A stretch of DNA of 64,000 nucleotides from Leptodontidium sp. MPI-SDFR-AT-0119. Taxonomy: Eukaryota; Ascomycota; Leotiomycetes; Helotiales; Leptodontidiaceae. The DNA lies in contig JAHLEZ010000004.1 in the NCBI GenBank assembly GCA_020726505.1, positions 682,001 through 746,000 on the forward strand. Reading direction: 5' to 3'. Numbering within the stretch: the stretch's first letter is position 1; each line of letters opens with the position of its first letter. Below the pieces are notes generated by a model, which did no database searches, was not told the DNA's origin, and saw only the letters and a list, made by a program, of their open reading frames with translations. Position numbers and translations under genes: made by a program. Positions 45,401 through 56,433 of the stretch are shown here, in pieces.

Positions 45401-46136
45401 TTCATCGGGCATCATAGCCCTGCTGGCGCGAAGCACCCAAGCTGCAATCATATTTATGGTTTTGACTGGAGTATTCATGCTCATATCTCCTCTACTCATC
45501 TTGCACGTATATAGCGGCAAGGTCTGGAGCACTCAGCCTTGGCTTTTTGGTTTTGAGGGCCACTTACCCATCGAAGAAATCGAGAGGAAGATCTTTGGAT
45601 TTCCGCAGGATCGATTGACCTGGGCTCCATATTCCAGCACGTTCTCTCGACATAGGCCACATGAGAGCTTCTTGAAGAATGAATGTCGGGGAATGGATCC
45701 TACTGAGGATGCCGTAGTGAAGAGCTTTGTCGATCGTGGTCCGACTGCTGAGTATGGCGAGCCCAGAGTGTTTACACTTGTAGACACAAATACCATGTTC
45801 GTTATTGACCTGCTTCCCGGTTTTCTATATCTCTCGCAGCTAACTTCTGGAATTAGGACTGCAACACTCTTCGCCGCCGAACAACCGCCCGTCGTTGCCC
45901 TTCTCTGTGGCTCAGAAGGCGGTATGCAACGAGCAATAATGTGCTCGTACCACTGGCAGACGCAGACACTCTATCGCGAGACAGTATTGCGGATGGAAAC
46001 CCGAGTTCTGGAGAAAATGCCGCGGGTCGGGAGGGTGAGTTTTGGTTTGAGAAGGAATGTTCAAGGGAAGCCAGAAACTTGGCCTAGTAGTTCTCTTGAG
46101 ACCACAGACCTGGCTGAGGGGCCAATGTGGGTATGA
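42460..46136 (+). CDS. HET-like transmembrane protein, 1165 aa
   Basis: Probable cell-death or recognition protein; exact role unknown. Four exons (42460-43359, 43422-44054, 44105-44423, 44491-46136) with good donor, CTAAC and acceptor sites; lengths sum to exactly 1166 codons. Residues 1-300 are Ser/Pro/Gln-rich and disordered. About 320-500 is a conserved folded part (RYAFFSWTSPHSYQ, GWGRDRWIYVGLRW). The region from about 590 is a very divergent HET core: LTYIFISYTGQGQF stands for the usual ALSY(T/C)W, DAEALHRIARVAA follows, YWTDQCCMSTDP (647-658) for WIDALCINQDD, DIYRISDVVRNAYSLAIVLG for MGDIYRNA..VLVWLG, RLWTFPEALLAP (703-714) for R-x-W-x-QE, and DLAYALMGLL for DKVYALLGLA. Residues about 918-959 form two close hydrophobic helices (VYLSSGIIALLA, IIFMVLTGVFMLISPLLIL), so it should sit in a membrane. 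It is intact, unlike the HET genes nearby. Confidence 0.8.
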
Positions 46137-47244
46137 GGTGTGTATTTCTTCCGTCGGCATTTTCTTTCTACCCAGCCAACGATTCCAGCTACGGTACTTC
46201 GGCAAAAGGGGCCTGTCTAAGAGATGTTCTTGCGGCACTGCCCATGACAGTAAACTGTGGGTTTCATTAGGCATCCGCGCAAGATCATTTGCTTGATTAC
46301 TGTGGGTGCGAACGGGATTGGAATTAATTGTCGGTTCAGCTGTACAACTCCTTGGGGGAGAAAAGTGGGTTTTTGTATCTATATAAGTGAACTGGGAATC
46401 ACTGTAGAATTAGGTAGTCGTGTCAATCAATCATTTTTGCGAAACTACAACAGTAGGTACGAAATGTAGATATTAAACACCAAAGCCAATCGTGCGAGAG
46501 AAATTAGAATGACTGCGACGTTTGAATTCCCAAGGTGGCAGAGTTGATACTCTACTCAGCTTACGAAAATGACTCGTGTAGATTCTCTTGTTAGATTTCT
46601 CTCTAGTGCAAATCTACTAAACTGTTCGCGCAAACGACTCTAGTCTAACAAGGCTCAAAGCTACCCCGGCCTTGAGGGTAGAGCAAGAGAGGAATCTCCA
46701 GAGCTTTATCGTCATGTGGCAACTCTCCTTGTTCCCGAGCAGACCAGAAAATACGACTTGCATGGCTGTAAAATATAATAATTAACTTATGTAAGGGCAG
46801 TAAATCCTTCCTCGCTTGTTAAGATGGCTCAAGTTGTAGCCCCAGGCTGAGCCTTTGGTTTAAGCGAGAAAATGTCTGGCACTCAGGGTTTTGTTTCAGG
46901 TAATCAATCTACGTTGAAAAAAATTAATCCGGTGCTTTTGAGAATCTACCTTGTCTCAAGAGATGTGTTTCATAGTGTACTACGGTGTCATGTGTCGTTT
47001 CGTAATACATGGCCTGCAGGGGTGTCAGCGTTCGCATTGGTGGAACGACGAGCTGAGATGCAGTTCGCTAGATGCGCTCACCGATCCAAGCCACAACGAA
47101 CCACAGCCTCCTTTCTGTACCGATCCCACCCCTGTTGGCTCATATTGAGATATTGATAAAGGGTGCTTCTGCCTACACGGAATACACCTTACTGAAGTGA
47201 CAACAAGAACCTTGCGGGATTGACGGACAATTGAATCATCGACA
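46137..47244. other. Intergenic between the HET-like and caspase-like genes
   Basis: 1108 bases, with the 3' end of the first gene and the promoter of the second. No frame with family features. The genes are therefore separately transcribed, but co-directional neighbours. Confidence 0.5.
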
Positions 47245-49844
47245 ATGCCTCTCCCAGAAATGGTTACCAATGGGGCGGGAGACGACAAGTGTATGCCAGA
47301 TGTTCTTGTTGAGAAGCCCAATGATGTTTCTCCTGCAAGGCCAGAGCTTTTGGTCGAGAAACATGACACTCTAGCTCCTTTATTGCCAGATATTGTAGTT
47401 GAGAAACCTAAAGTTCCAGCGCTAAAGGCCGAGGAGAACGAGGTAAGCTGACTCTAGAATGTCAGACGGTCAACTGAATCAGCACAGGGCATGAAGGGGC
47501 AATCAGACATTGCCAGTGAGAAGGCTGACTTGAAAAGCGACTCCGGCTCGGACCAGCAATCTCTATCGACGGCACCAACGACACCAAATCTGGACGAGCA
47601 ATCTCTTGACGACGGCAATACTGAACTGCTAGAGAAAGGTTTCATTCAGCTCAACACCCACGATGTCTCACTAATCGACCAACATATCCGCGTTGAGAAG
47701 TTCGCACGAGATCTCCAAAGCGGCGTCGACGCACTCTGGTCGTCTCGAAATTACCCTCGATATAAGGAGGTGCGAGTGCTTCTGATGAGATGGCAAGAAG
47801 ACAACCTGGGAGTCGAAGAGGAGTTGCTCAGACTCAAATATGTCTTCTCGCACCTTTACCGGTACGACGTACAGTGCTTTGAAATTCCGAACAAATCACC
47901 TGCAAGAGTTACCATTTCTAAAGTATCGTCTTTGATTGCGGATTGTGGAGTGGATAGTTTGGTTATAATCTACTATGGTGGACATGCCGCACTGAGTCAA
48001 CAACGGAATGGTCCAGCGGTCTGGGCAGCGTGAGTGTGCCCCCGATTACACGTTTTGTGACCATACCCTGACCGCGACTGACTGTCACTAGAACCAACCA
48101 CCCTGAATCTGTTAAATTCTCTTCATTTGGCGTACAGCAAATACTTGAAGAGGCCGCTTCGGACGTGCTACTACTTTATGACTGCTGCTATGCCTCACAT
48201 CCAGCTGTGAACAGCGCCGGTCAAGGTGTGACAGAAGTCATCGCCGCCTGCGGCTTCGAGAGCCAAGCTCCAGCAGTTGGCCCCCACTCTTTCACTAATG
48301 CTCTAATCCAAGAACTCGAGGAATCCTTCGACGGAGCTCCATTCTATGCAGCGGAACTACATACAAGAGTCTTAGGCTCATTAAAAAACTGGAAACCGAA
48401 GCTATTGCGGGACTCTAACGGAAATGTCTGGACTGACGAGAATGGTCGACCCAAATACGAATGCCACAAACGCAGGACCCCAGTCCATTGTCTCTTGACC
48501 ACTGAGAGACTAAATCGGAGTATCATGCTAGCACCGCTTCGGTCCAGCAATGCGTTAGAAGATGAGACAGAGAGCAAAGCGCCACCTGGAAAGATACAAC
48601 TAAACGTTTCCGACCCCACGACCTACAGCAAAGGCTTTGAGCAAATATCTGGATATCCAGAAGTTCTTATCAGCGTTCGTCTCGAAGAAGACTATCTTGC
48701 CGATGACGCCGATGAAGAGGATGAGAAACGGCAGCACCCATGGCGAGAGTGGTTCCGCAACATCCCAAATGCCGCGAAAAATGTGACCATACATGGTGTT
48801 TACAGGAGCTTCTCGACCCTCTTAGTCATGAGCATGCCCATTTCCCTCTGGAATATTCTTCCTGCTCATCCCGCTTACTCGTTCATCGGATTTGTGAAAT
48901 CTGGGAATCTGGCACCCAAAATTCAACACCAGCCAGAAAAGGTAATAGAAACAGAACGCGTAGAATCTTTCACATCCGCGAAAGTCTCGGAACAGGAGAC
49001 ACCGTCTCCAGATCCTCAACCAGAAGAGGGGCCACCTTTGTTATCGGCAGAGAAGTCAGACAAGCCTTTGAAGTTCTTGGATCCTAACGGCCACAAATTC
49101 CTTTTTCCATTTTGGATGTGTCAAACATGGGAAGTAAGACACAAATTATCTTTGACATTTTTCAATGAGTTTTGCTGATAGTGCTTTAAGGGAATGAAAA
49201 AATTGATCCATGAGGCCTTAGCAATGGAAAAAGAACTACTTCCACTAGTTGATGAAGGTCAATATCGCTTATACGATATCAACGAGACGGTTATCCTTCC
49301 AAGTCTGTGGATGACCTTCATCCGCCCTGGAATGAGCATCACGATGCGTATTTGGCCTCCTTCTCGGCCACTTGCGTCTTCAATTTCACATCCCCCACAT
49401 CTTCCTAGTCCGGTGTACCCTTGCCCTACATGTGCTCGAAACCCAAATGACATACACACCTATACACCTTACGCGCCTCCGCATACTTCGTATTATCCCT
49501 CGTACGCAAATCCCTTTTGGCCCCCAGCCCCTCACGAGCTTCGTCGATCCACCTCGCGAGAATCAATAGACCGAATGGGCTTTCCCAAACATCCAACAAA
49601 CCCAGCTTCTGACCCATTCGACACCCGCGATAGAGCGAGGGAGTCAATAAGACACCCTTCGAACACTAAAGCACGGATGTGTGCTGGTAATGATACTGAG
49701 AGCGATTCGGAAGCCTGGTCGGACCCTGAAACCTATAAACGACAACCCGAAAGAAGATGGCATGTTGAAAAAGGAGCATCCAAAGTCCCACGGAGACCTA
49801 AGCTCAACGTGGAGAGGGAGAATCGGGGTAACCCCAGATTTTAG
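47245..49844 (+). CDS. Caspase-like (C14-type) protease fused to a fungal ubiquitin-like domain, 811 aa
   Basis: Likely a Cys protease or protease-derived signalling protein of cell death. Four exons (47245-47442, 47488-48029, 48092-49133, 49191-49844) with clean splice sites sum to exactly 812 codons. Residues 1-130: acidic, Pro-containing, disordered, with a repeated phrase (PDVLVEKP, PELLVEKH, PDIVVEKP). About 160-310: caspase/metacaspase-type core, with SLVIIYYGGHAAL carrying His232 and DVLLLYDCCYAS carrying Cys279 in the position of D-x-C; SFTNALIQEL follows as in the C-terminal half of the p20-like unit. About 480-535: NVTIHGVYRSFSTLLVM and AYSFIGFV, a conserved beta-rich module. About 573-650: ubiquitin-like domain (LKFLDPNGHKFLFPFWMCQT, GMKKLIHEAL, GQYRLYD, VILPSLWMTFIRPGMSITM, MRIWP), split by the last intron. 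The tail is Pro/Tyr/Ser-rich. Same direction as the HET-like gene 1.1 kb upstream. Confidence 0.85.
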
Positions 49845-52262
49845 TCAAAGAGTGGCGAGTTGCAAAATTGTTATGAGTTGAGGGGAATGGCTTACGGAGT
49901 AGTTGAAATTGCTTGTCTGCTTAGTTGTTCTGGTGATGCTAGCTTGTCTATGTACGTCTTCTTTTACGGGGGTGTTTCTTGATGTGCTAACTTATTTCTG
50001 AGAAATCCATTTTTCATACAATGAATCGCTATCATCGGTCAGTGAAGCCGAGCTGTCATTGAACTTGACTTTACGTAGAAACGGCGGTCTTGCAATCCAT
50101 TATCTAAGCTTGATTAACACAGCTGACTCCTTTCAGTCGCTTGAATATTTTCTACCCCATTTCCTATTCAATGCTTCCCTGTCATGTCTTGGGTCACGAT
50201 TCTGTCCGTTGGTGTTACTAATAACGTGCTTGGGAGTTTATACCTATACTCATGGTTTACTAATGAGAGAAATTATTAGAAATGGAGTTGGTAGGTGACT
50301 GGTGCGAAGTAAAAAGGAATTATTGCTTGGCCATTTTCTTTAAGACTATTTATTCACCTCCTATACATATCTTCACAGCTCTTCACAGCTCTTCACATGG
50401 TAACCGATGATCTGCCCCTTCAAGATTTTATGTTTTCTTGTCATTGTTTCTCTATATAAGAAGTAGTTTCACAATATTGGAAAAGCAGCAAAACTAGCTA
50501 TGATGCAAAAAAGGAGGCAGACTGGGGTTTTGGAAGACTGAGCGGGAGCTAGAGATATTGGAGATGAGAAGGTCCGTTTTTACTTGATTTTGTTCAGGGA
50601 CTCAGCTGAATTGGTGGGCGAGGTAGATCAAATGAATTGTCTTGGAAGTAATCGCGACTCGGGATCTTGGAATTGATGTCGTGAGAATGACAGAGGTTGT
50701 ATATTTGACAACACTCTCCTCCTTCACTTCCTCGAATCTGGAGGAGCTTCGAGCGGTAATCAGAAAGTTTACTGTGAGAGCGAACGAAAATACGAGGGGG
50801 AGGTTGGTGGTTTAATTGAAAAAACAAGAGAATGGATTGATGAGGATACGAAGACGCAGAGGCGTCAATCATTGCATGCAGTCCGTCATTCTCGGTAGCG
50901 GTCTTCTTACGTCCTACAGGATCTTGGGGTTTTATAGACTTGATAGCAGGGATGAAGGTGGGAAATAAGGAGGAAAGAGTGATGAGTCAATGAGGGTAGA
51001 GGTGAGCTGGAAGTGAATTGTCAACTTTGAATCAGAGTAGGAGGATGGTGGAAGCTCACATGTATGGTGAATACAAAGAAGCCCTACCCCCTGAACCAAT
51101 GATTCGCAATTCTGGGTTGAGTCTGCGGAGGAAGGTATGAGCGCCCAAAAATAACGAGTTACGTGGAACCAAATAACAGAACCCAATACCAGAGCTTTGT
51201 ATGTTGGGAGTAGCTAACTTGCAGCTATGTACAGTACTCTGCTGTTAGATGTTGTTCGGCGAAAAGTTGTGGATGGATGTCTGTTTACTTCACTTCACTT
51301 CTTCCCCGCTCCTCCAAGTCTGAAGGGGGAGGGGGGGTGTCCTCTTTAACAAACAGGAATACAACTTATGAATAAAACGACAACAAAATTGAACTAGACA
51401 GCAATAATTGCTTTGGTAGTACGTAATCATCCCATTCGTATCTGAAAATCATCGGTAGCCAGGGATCCCTGCCCAGGCCTGCAAGCTTCCAGGAATTAAC
51501 AAGCTGCACACTCCACAACCTCCTGTGCTGGCTAGAGCAAGACTTACTGTAACATGGACTTTCCTGAAAACGACTATTCGTTCTTTGCGTGACTGGTTCT
51601 TCCCCAGTAGTTTATGCGTGTAGACTGATATATCTTTCTGCTGGTCCGGGTAAAGTCTGAGAGCATGGAAGTCCAGGAGGGGCAAGTACTGGGCGGTGAA
51701 TGTGAGAGAGATGAGACAGTGAAACGGCAGGATTTCAAGTTTTTGTTGTCTCTGGCAAGGCGAGTTGGAGGTTAGTGGCGGTGGTAGTTCTAGGTTTCAT
51801 ATTTTAAAAGATCGAGTTCTCACTGGAAGAAATCATTCCCGCAAAGTCCACATTGCACAAATTATAGAGAAATACGAGAGAATGTTGTAGAATGCTCGAT
51901 TATGTTAGAAGACCAATTCTAATACTACGCTTTCCATGCGAGCCATTCTGAAGGCTGAGGTGATGCTCAATCTATCTTCTTTGTCGTTTCTGCATTCGAG
52001 TATCGTTGGGAGTGAATCCGAGTGATCTTGCGAAGCTAGAAGTGACATTGAATCGGGGCGCTCCAGAAGGCGGTCGCTCTTAAAGATCCTACTTCTACAA
52101 GCGATAGGAAAAAGATACGTGACAACAACACCATATTTGCTCATAACACATTTCGGCGTCTGAGCAATCTGCGAGATGTTCCTTTGTCAATAGTGGCCAG
52201 CTACCTACTGTGTCAGTGCGATGTATGCCATGCGTAGGAATTGAAGCCGAGTATTCACCTAC
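49845..52262. other. Intergenic; no supported gene
   Basis: Short frames on both strands only. A triple repeat of agctcttcac stands at 50378-50398 and a G-rich patch at 51324-51338. Nothing recognised. Confidence 0.45.
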
Positions 52263-52520
52263 CTAATTCTCGGTGGCGTCGTAGATTTGACCATCTGCTC
52301 GTCCTGAAACCGTCCGTCCTACAAACTCGACTCTCCTCAGTGCCTGCATGACATATTCATCGTTCGCATCTGTTTCATTCGCAAACGCCTCCTTTTCTGC
52401 CGTCAGCTCCAAGTTGAGAGTGGCCAGCTCCGCTTTGAGACTCTTCATCTTCGTCGCATGAGCATCGGCTTCTGAGGTTCGCACTTGGCTAATGTGATCT
52501 CGCAGTGACCGGTAAGCTTT
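52263..52520 (-). CDS. Possible last exon of a small coiled-coil protein
   Basis: A minus-strand frame from about 52520 reads YRSLRDHISQVRTSEADAHA, then a heptad-rich part (MKSLKAELATLNLELTAEKE, EYVMQALRRVEFVG) and stops at 52263. It begins just after an acceptor-like acatattaaaag, so it may be a last exon; the upstream exon is uncertain, with a candidate ATG frame at 52586-52768. No family recognised. Codon use and heptads look coding, but the gene model is incomplete. Confidence 0.35.
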   Translation of the reverse strand, partial: KAYRSLRDHISQVRTSEADAHATKMKSLKAELATLNLELTAEKEAFANETDANDEYVMQALRRVEFVGRTVSGRADGQIYDATEN

Positions 52521-54870
52521 TAATATGTTTGCTCACAGTGAATTAGATCAGGCCAAGTCAACGCACTCCACAGCCTCTGCATATATTAGTTTCCGCCTCG
52601 ACATTCCATCGTGCCAAAATGCATGAAGGAGATATACGTCGTGCTGAACGGGTGCAGGGAAGACAATCGCAAGATTACTTCCTCTTTATGCGGCGCCAAA
52701 AATCGAGTTCTGATTTTCAGTGGCTCGGCTTGCTCCCTCTCGCCTTGACCGCTCAGAACGTGTGGCATAATCTGTTCTTCATATTTAGGTTGATGTTCCT
52801 GAAAGTAAGAGCCTCAGTCCTCGTCAGGATTTGAACCAACCGGCGCAAAGAGTGAAGATGAGTGCTCACGCTTGCTTTGCTTTTTAGTTCTCGCTCGCTG
52901 CTTCTGTATAACGGCGCTATTTTAGAGTAGAGTTTTGTATCTGTGACTCTGTTGATTCTCTATGCCAAATTCAGAGCTGTAGATAAGGGGAGGCAAACTT
53001 GCTGTGGAGTACAAGTAACTCTCGCGAGCTTGGAAAAATCAGAAGGATGACAGCGAAAGAATTTATGGCAAAAGTGAGACGACTCTTGAGTTGAGTAATA
53101 AATTAAGTCACCACATTTCCCCCAAGTGAGGACTCACATTGGTTGGGGGAAAGAGAATGAACTGTACACATGTCTCACAGCCTTGAAAAAGACTTCAGAA
53201 GATGCTGTACCAAACTAACATCCGTTAATTTGCTTTTCATGATTATCATAAGGACCTGGTGCATTTATGTTCAAAGGGTTGGTATTTAATATTGCTATGA
53301 GGGGAGAGAATCTGTGCTATGAGACTCAGAACGTGACTGAGTGGCAATTCGACGAGTGATGTTGTTTGACATGAAGCTGTTAGAAGCAGTAAATGTAATG
53401 TAATTTCCACACCTGGCGTGGTGCTTTGTGATTTTGCAAACGAGGAGGACTATTTAGCTAGCGGGCGATACAGATTATGGTCTGGTAACTTGCCAAAAAG
53501 GCATACAAACGAGACAACATAAGGCATTGGACAATTTGGGAGTGTACATGTACCACAAGCCTTCTCCATATTCAGGACTTCAATGTATCAAAAACCGTGC
53601 TGTTCAACTTGGAATCTCGATTTATGTAATGGAAGTATTTTTTTAGGGGGCTTGACGGCGACGTACAGTTTGAGGGCAACGGCTCCCTTGACAACAGAAA
53701 ACCCAGAGACCTCCATTCAATCCAAATATCTTTCCCTACACAAAATTAATACATGCCAGAAGTACAAACGCAGAGTTGAGGCACCCTTGTATGGTACTTT
53801 CTCTTTGTGTCCTCTCTGTTTTAGGTCTGCTTTTTGGTCTCCGTACCAGCAGGACCAGTAGCCAGCTCATTTTTTCTTCACCACGGCACGGGCAGCACCA
53901 GCATCCCTTCTGAGATGCACATCCGAACGCTGCAACACATTTGTATGGAGGTGTATTACGAGAACGCGAGAAGTTTTAAGGTAGAAGAAGGAGCTTTGGA
54001 GCTCGGCTAGCCTTTGCTAGCTGCTGGTGCGAACACAGCTGGGTATCTGTGGTTGGGGAAAAATCCAAGGGACTGGTTAGAGGACATAAATCAGCATGAC
54101 GACAATAAACAAAGATCTTTTAAGATTAGAAGGAGATAAATAGATACCGTATACACATCTATGAGCATTTTGAGTTGTAGTAGACATTCCAAGTCAGTCC
54201 AGTAGCAGAAGAGCTGGTTTGTTTACTTCAGGATAAGCGGAGTGAGAGCACTGTGAAGCCTGCTCAAGGTGGAATGATATCTGGAAGGTCTACGTCTTTT
54301 TTGAAAGGGCTATCAATCTAGCTTTGAGTAGACTGGCTGTGCTTCTTGGGTTGTGCTCACCTTCTCGAATTTAGAAAATGCACACTATCTTTGTCTGAAG
54401 ATCATGCGGATGCTCTCAAGACATATGTTAATGCTTTGCGACGTTGGCCATGTAGAATCAAAGAGCCTACAAGAAATATCGAAGATGAATTGGGGTATGG
54501 GATAGTACAAAACAGGTGTCTACACGGAAAAACGTTAGGCCTCGAGAAATTTCTGCAACGCTGTTGACAATTAAGCGAACGCGCTAACTCAAATCTGTTC
54601 CCTCTTTTCCCCACAACACCGCAACCTCAATCTGGAGATCAATGATCTGCTATTGTCAACAAGACACGGCAGTCTCTTCGGCCTGTGTCTTTGAAAGTTT
54701 GTAGCTGTTGTCCTCAGTTGCTCTTTGCATTGCTTTGCACTCAACTTATCCCGACTGTCGTGAACGAAAGAGCCAATTCTGTTGTCCACTGAACGTTCAC
54801 TGGGCGTCAACAAACCATCCCGATCTCATGTTCACAGCAAGCAATTAAGTACAGATATCTCTCAAGAAAG
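52521..54870. other. Intergenic; no supported gene
   Basis: No convincing frame on either strand apart from the possible upstream exon at 52586-52768. The stretch 54600-54870 is the probable promoter and leader of the gene that starts at 54871. Confidence 0.45.
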
Positions 54871-56201
54871 ATGAAGACTACTAAGAACAACAAAGCCCCG
54901 GCTAAGGGAAAGGGAATGGCCAAATCAAAGGGAAAGGGTAAAGGTGGTGGTGCCAGCATGGAGGGACCAAAACCAGGCGGCATTCGCAAAGTCGCTGTCG
55001 GACACAAGTACTCCAGCCTTAGACCTATCCCATCCGCTAGCTTCTTTGAGTTGAATACTTCATCTCCTAAGTCTAGCTTAGATGAGTCTCAAGAAGTTAT
55101 ACTCTCCAATCCATTGCCAGGCCTCGAGTCTGCTAACCACGAACTATTCCAGAGAATGAGGGAGTAAGCAACGAGGGAGTAAACAACAAGCAGGTTATAC
55201 CAACCCAAGACTTCCTCACTGAGGGTCCTGACCGTCTCACTCGGATTCGCCATGACGCCATTGTCAGATTGACCCTCGCCAGTATGTTCTCCCATTCCCT
55301 CCATCACTTTGACTTTACTGACCAAACCGCAGAGAGAATTGCCGAGGTGTTACCCAACGGCTATCAACAAAACGGAATCTTCTACCCAACTCTACCAGTT
55401 GATAGTACGCTTTACATTCTGAGCCCCAGCGTCACCAATTATGCTCCTATCAAACCATGGCCAGTAGCCGACATCCGCCCCGAAATATACTTCCATTGGG
55501 GTGACATGATCGACGGCTTCGTATACTCCAAATATAACCAACCCAGCGCTATCACAGCATCTGGTAAGTTGGCTCTTGTTTCAAAGGCAGTCAGCAACCT
55601 GGTCGTCGGAGAGAAATTGTTCTACAAGAACAACGTTTTTTCGTTCCTTTCCGCGGAGCACATGATCAAGTACTTGGGCTCCATCACACCCGAGCGTCGC
55701 AAGGCCATCAAGTCAATCAATTTTACTCTTGACGCCGGTCCCGGCTTCCCCTGCCCTCGTGCTGCAATCCTGATGCTAGGAGGCTGTCCCGGATTGAAGC
55801 ATATCACCGTGGACGCTAGTCTCCTATTCCGCTTCTTCGCCAAGCCAAACGCAAACTCCTGCCACGAAGTTCCATGCATGGATATGCTGCTCGCTCTCCG
55901 CAACCTCGATACCTTCAAGCTAGTCATCGGCGGAAACGATGACGAGCCCTACAACTTCCATGCTAATGTTCACCTCTATGCGCGGTCCGTGCAGGGCGGC
56001 GTCATGACTGTGACTGCTAAGATGATGCAGGCTGTAGATTTGGAGGTGGCTGGTGTTGAGAATCAGATCTGGCAGGTTGTCTGTTCTCGGGGACCCTACG
56101 TGCTTAATGTCTCTGAGGAGGAGATTGAGTTCGGCATGGCTGAGATCAAGATTCTCAGACGCTATGACTCTCCCCCTTTCACAATTACTAACAGCTCTTA
56201 A
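54871..56201 (+). CDS. DUF7730-like fungal protein with a frame break at a tandem duplication
   Basis: A member of a large, poorly known fungal family. The 5' part (54871-55167) is Lys/Gly-rich (KGKGMAKSKGKGKGGG) then RPIPSASFFELN. The 3' part (frame open from before 55200 to 56201) has ASGKLALVSKAVSNLVVGEK, NVFSFLSAEHMIKYLGSITP, IKSINFTLDAG and CPGLKHITVD, which is the usual DUF7730 sequence of 'earlier residents' helix, F-strand and Ile-rich ladder. Between them lies an imperfect 15-bp tandem duplication (55158-55172 and 55173-55187, one mismatch), exactly where the first frame meets TAA and the second, in the next register, runs on through NKQVIPTQDFL. No normal intron fits. So either two short proteins are made (the second from the ATG at 55284), or the gene is broken, or there is an assembly error. 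Confidence 0.6.
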
Positions 56202-56433
56202 GCTCTTCATACTCAGCACGGGGTGGAACTTTGAAGTCTCACTCACCTGCAGATATCGGAAAGGGCATAAAGCGGTTGGGCGGAAAGGAAACTCTTGTAG
56301 CTGCGGATATGTTTTCTAAGGACAACATGAAAGCAGGTTTAAGTGGAGAGATGTGTAATGGGTCCTTCTGAAAATTCTTCAAGGTTTGCTACGAAGTAGT
56401 TCGCGAAGAAATGATACACAGATGTCCCCCTCT

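Noticed and set aside
52820..52850. tRNA-like T-loop (ggttcaaatcc on the minus strand)
   Set aside because: No T-stem pairing, no D-arm and no acceptor stem; the anticodon region cannot be placed.
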